Shown here: one piece after another, positions 62,301-64,000 of the stretch
How positions within the stretch are numbered: the stretch's first letter is position 1
Layout: each line of letters starts with the position of its first letter
Assembly (NCBI RefSeq): GCF_003071065.1
Contig: NZ_QCXX01000004.1
Span: forward strand, 124,614 to 188,613
Length of the DNA: 64,000 nt
Source of the DNA: Sphingobacterium athyrii
GTDB lineage: Bacteria; Bacteroidota; Bacteroidia; Sphingobacteriales; Sphingobacteriaceae
Direction of reading: 5' to 3'
The notes under the pieces: generated by a model
Database searches by the model: none
The model's input: only the letters and a program-made list of their open reading frames with translations
What the model was told of the DNA's origin: nothing
Translations under genes and position numbers: made by a program

Positions 62301-62654
62301 TGGCAATTCCGACGTATGATTGAGCGAACTTAATGTTTCTGCACGCTGTAATACATTTGCCGAGTCCGTCTGTGTGAAATCAAAAGCTTTTCGGTAAGAA
62401 GATGGGAAAAAAAGTACCTGCTTGTCCAGAAGGCTTTCCAGATCACTTAAAAAATAGGAGGCATCTTCGTGCGTCGGTAAAATAAAGACCATCGGACGCT
62501 CCTGCAATTTGTAGGAGGAAACGGCAATAAATGCATCCGAAGAACCGATAAGACCTTTCAGCTGAATCTTTGGATTTTTGGACTGCATAGCTGTTGTAAG
62601 CGATTGGACTGATTCGCTTTGACTGTATTTTTCTAGTATTTCTTGAATTCCCAC
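59316..62654 (-). CDS. mfd: Transcription-repair coupling factor
   Basis: Removes RNA polymerase stalled at DNA damage and recruits UvrA. 1112 residues from the chosen start. Domains in order: the UvrB-like N-terminal module (about 1-370), the CarD-like RNA polymerase-binding domain (GDFITHIDHGVGRYGG, near 440), a RecG-like helicase with Walker A GDVGFGKTEVA and DEEQ box IIDEEQKFG, and the C-terminal TRCF regulatory domain. No ATG start fits: the frame opens at TTG 62660 or GTG 62654, and GTG (MGIQEILEKY) suits the family better. Confidence 0.96.
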   Translation of the reverse strand: MGIQEILEKYSQSESVQSLTTAMQSKNPKIQLKGLIGSSDAFIAVSSYKLQERPMVFILPTHEDASYFLSDLESLLDKQVLFFPSSYRKAFDFTQTDSANVLQRAETLSSLNHTSELPKMVVTYPEAIAEKVINRTDLEKNTLEITENTALSIDFINEFLIEYDFERVDFVYEPGQFAIRGGIVDIFSFSNDLPYRIEFFGDDIESIRTFDIESQLSVNKIHKVTIVPNVQAKFLTSQHISLLEYIDQGASIWIKDAQFTLDVVRDGLKKAKQLWTSLTDKQKRDNPEWHNPEYEFTDEKNLNALFFDFPIIEFGKQFFYKGEVVLKFDIHPQPSFNKDFNLLIHNFKENESHRIQNLIFSDSTKQVERIYTILEDLDKAATFIPIHKALREGFRDDSLKLACYTDHQIFDRYYKYKRKKAYERSQAITLKDLRDLKPGDFITHIDHGVGRYGGLEKVDVNGKSQEMIRLIYADNDLLYVNINSLNRISKYSGKEGTVPKMNKLGTDAWDKLKKTTKKKVKDIARDLIMLYAKRKAQHGNAFSPDSYLQNELEASFIYEDTPDQEKATADVKKDMESPHPMDRLICGDVGFGKTEVAIRAAFKAVADSKQVAVLVPTTILALQHHRTFTERLKGLPCNIDYINRFKTTKQIKDTLARLAEGKIDIIIGTHRLVSKDVKFKDLGLMIIDEEQKFGVAAKEKLKAMRANVDSLTLTATPIPRTLHFSLMGARDLSIISTPPPNRQPVQTELHVFNEALIGEAVSYELDRGGQVFFIHNRVADLPQLGNLIRKLVPGARVGVAHGQLEGDELEDVMLKFINHDFDVLIATTIIEAGLDIPNANTIIINHAHMFGLSDLHQMRGRVGRSNKKAFCYLLSPPLSTLTPEAYKRLSAIEEFSELGSGFNVAMRDLDIRGSGNLLGGEQSGFIAEIGFEMYHKILDEAIQELKDDEFSEVFADEQERKYVNFTQIDTDLEVLIPDEYVTNITERYNLYTELSKLDNEQQLAAFEKELEDRFGPIPHEVFELFNTLRLQWFGKTIGFEKISYKKHTLKGYFVNNPKSSYFESDQFGRVLSFVQSHPEISNLKEVKGQLRLALSNVNTISYALNLLKQMLS

Positions 62655-62867
62655 GAGCAAAAATTTCGAATAATTGCGAATTTAATTAAATCCTCTTAAG
62701 TATGTGGTATGTTGTGCTAAATTTTTTGGTAAAAACTTGTCCGGAAGTGAACTTTTGATGCGGAGGCAAAAGGCAGTATGTCCTGAATTGCGAGCGAAAA
62801 CGTTGTCAGGAAAGCACGGGTTATGCCGCATATCCCTAGAGATTAACTGTTGAGGCTCCTCAATGAG

Positions 62868-62999
62868 CTATTTTACTAAGTGAAATGTATAGGCAAAGAC
62901 CAATAAGATCAAAAGGATCGCCAGATAGATTAATTTATACTGCTCGTAGGCAGTGATACGATAGGATCCGATTTTAACACGGTTTTTGCTGTTTCTCAT
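62868..62999 (-). CDS. Small single-span membrane protein (43 aa)
   Basis: An ATG-to-TAG ORF encoding MRNSKNRVKIGSYRITAYEQ, then one hydrophobic helix (about residues 20-40), ending HLVK. The basic N terminus and single helix look like a genuine small inner membrane protein with the N terminus inside. Its start lies 2 nt after the stop of the helical protein gene upstream, so both are probably one transcript. Family not recognised. Confidence 0.7.
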   Translation of the reverse strand: MRNSKNRVKIGSYRITAYEQYKLIYLAILLILLVFAYTFHLVK

Positions 63000-63001
63000 G
63001 A

Positions 63002-63586
63002 TTAATTTAGGTCGAGCTCAATTCGCTGTTCGCTAATATAGCTTTTTAATGTTGTATTGCCAAAAGCGTGTAGGGCGTTTTGAAAGTCTTCCCGATAATC
63101 GAACTGAAAATCCTCATGGAGTTTATCGTATTTACCGACAGCATGTTTTATACGGCCCGTGATATATTTATGCAATTTATGGGCTGCCGATTGATAGGAT
63201 GAATCGAATAGTCGCTCATAATCGCCTATGACCCGTTGTAGAATATAAAAACGAAATTCAGCTTCACTGGTTTTGTCTTTGGTGACTTTCTCGTGTTCGT
63301 TCACTAGGCCGCTGGCCTGTTTGACCAGCTTACTCAATGCAATAAAATTGCTGTGATGTGGTGTATTGGCAATCTGATTTGTCCCGATGTCAAACAATTG
63401 AGCGAGTTGCTTCCGCAATTTATCAATACGTTCCTCCAAGTCATATTCATTTTCCAGCAATTGAAAGTGCAATTGTTTCATCAGCATTTTGTCTTTGCTG
63501 ATCAGGCGGACAAGTAATTTGTCTTTTTCCTTTTGCGGTAATTCAAGGACTGCTTTCTTTAATTCTGCATCTTGGTGTAGCGACAT
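63002..63586 (-). CDS. Helical protein of unknown function (194 aa)
   Basis: Family not recognised. Almost entirely charged alpha-helical sequence without signal peptide or membrane segment; heptad-like stretches (DLEERIDKLRKQLAQLFDIG) suggest a coiled coil. A run of conserved-looking His and Lys occurs in HKLHKYITGRIKHAVGKYDK. It is followed 2 nt later by the small membrane protein, which may anchor or bind it. Cytoplasmic location inferred. Confidence 0.72.
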   Translation of the reverse strand: MSLHQDAELKKAVLELPQKEKDKLLVRLISKDKMLMKQLHFQLLENEYDLEERIDKLRKQLAQLFDIGTNQIANTPHHSNFIALSKLVKQASGLVNEHEKVTKDKTSEAEFRFYILQRVIGDYERLFDSSYQSAAHKLHKYITGRIKHAVGKYDKLHEDFQFDYREDFQNALHAFGNTTLKSYISEQRIELDLN

Positions 63587-63804
63587 GATTTAAAGTTATG
63601 ATGTTTTAATATAATCTTACCCTCCACAGAGGCATATTCTCTTTTTATAGTTTCCTCATCTACGCGTAAATAGCTGCTCTGTATATAGAGCAAAGATGAA
63701 AGACGCCTGCTTGTTCAGCTAACAGTCCGCCATCCTTGCTCCTTTATTCATTATCTTATTAAATTGGAGTCACCGCATGGCGTAGATATCCCGGTCCAAT
63801 TGAT

Positions 63805-64000
63805 CTAATACAATATTCTAAACTTGATCGTATTTTCAATCTGTTTCAATTGCTTCAATAGATCTTTATCATACTCACCTTGTATATCGGTAACAGCGTA
63901 ACCGATATCACTTTTGGTCATCAGGAACTGTGCAACGATATTGATATCATTCTGCGCATATACATTATTGATTTGGGCCATAATACCCGGAACGTTTTTA
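63805..64000 (-). CDS. serA: D-3-phosphoglycerate dehydrogenase, C-terminal end (partial)
   Basis: The last 65 codons of a gene that continues beyond the right edge. The translation KNVPGIMAQINNVYAQNDIN, then AQFLMTKSDIGYAVTDI, is an ACT domain as found at the C terminus of SerA, where it binds serine for feedback inhibition. Only the regulatory end is visible, so the catalytic part is inferred; another ACT-ending dehydrogenase is possible but less likely. The TAG stop is at 63805-63807. Confidence 0.8.
   Translation of the reverse strand, partial: KNVPGIMAQINNVYAQNDINIVAQFLMTKSDIGYAVTDIQGEYDKDLLKQLKQIENTIKFRILY

Noticed and set aside
1..64000. CRISPR array, rRNA operon, integron or toxin-antitoxin pair
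   Set aside because: I looked for regularly spaced direct repeats, rRNA core sequences and small paired toxin-like genes and saw none.

Overview
The window looks like a chromosomal segment of a Bacteroidota bacterium, most likely Sphingobacteriaceae and probably Sphingobacterium. The reasons are a SusC/SusD-type TonB receptor and lipoprotein pair, promoters of the Bacteroidota form TTG-N19/20-TAnnTTTG, almost no Shine-Dalgarno sequences, an SDR-type threonine dehydrogenase, a separate DsbD alpha domain, and Bacteroidota families such as DUF5689, DUF4369-TlpA and DUF6695. Most of it is housekeeping sequence. The accessory parts are one IS1182-family insertion sequence, a surface-polysaccharide operon, the SusC/D locus and a Mef-like efflux gene.

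Layout. 1-3.6 kb: exported and membrane proteins of unknown role, ung, a DUF6695 gene that looks frameshifted, and an Lrp/AsnC regulator. 3.6-7.6 kb: a palindrome-rich control region and the Fe-S assembly operon sufBCD, ended by a strong terminator with no sufS or sufE. 7.6-9.3 kb: a Mef-like MFS efflux gene behind a 270-nt leader holding two tiny ORFs and a terminator-like hairpin. 9.3-16.1 kb: tRNA-Gly(GCC), an FAD oxidoreductase, LemA with two TPM proteins, a TlpA-type thioredoxin protein, a lipoprotein and pfkA. 16.3-24.9 kb: split DsbD, birA, rsfS, ftsH, a LUD protein, a rhomboid protease and a YifB/ComM ATPase. 25.1-28.1 kb: a YtxH/holin-like envelope cluster, a GDP-fucose synthase and trmB. 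28.1-29.9 kb: the IS1182-family element. 30.4-36.5 kb: susC, susD and a DUF5689 lipoprotein. 36.6-44.8 kb: a DUF937 protein, trhO, a gapless polysaccharide operon (flippase, three glycosyltransferases, DUF3820) behind a DeoR regulator, and a protein with seven copies of a basic short motif. 44.9-51.9 kb: yebC, tdh, asd, a secreted DUF1684-peptide deformylase fusion, ruvX, ybeY, a methyltransferase and ndk. 52.2-64 kb: ispH, hemH, a phosphoesterase, galTK, a transsulfuration enzyme with a structured leader, mfd, a 43-residue membrane protein, a helical protein, and the 3' end of a serA-like gene.

The points most worth a second look are the efflux-gene leader, where the second small ORF stops one base before the hairpin; the exported deformylase fusion; the seven-fold GFKPRFK motif protein; the palindromes between lrp and suf; a 66-bp MITE-like repeat whose ends resemble those of the nearby IS; the structured leader of the transsulfuration gene; and several promoters whose -7 box lies only 4-8 nt before a start codon, which suggests leaderless mRNAs. 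No prophage, CRISPR array or rRNA operon was seen. All functional names come from reading motifs and remembered family features; no database search was run.
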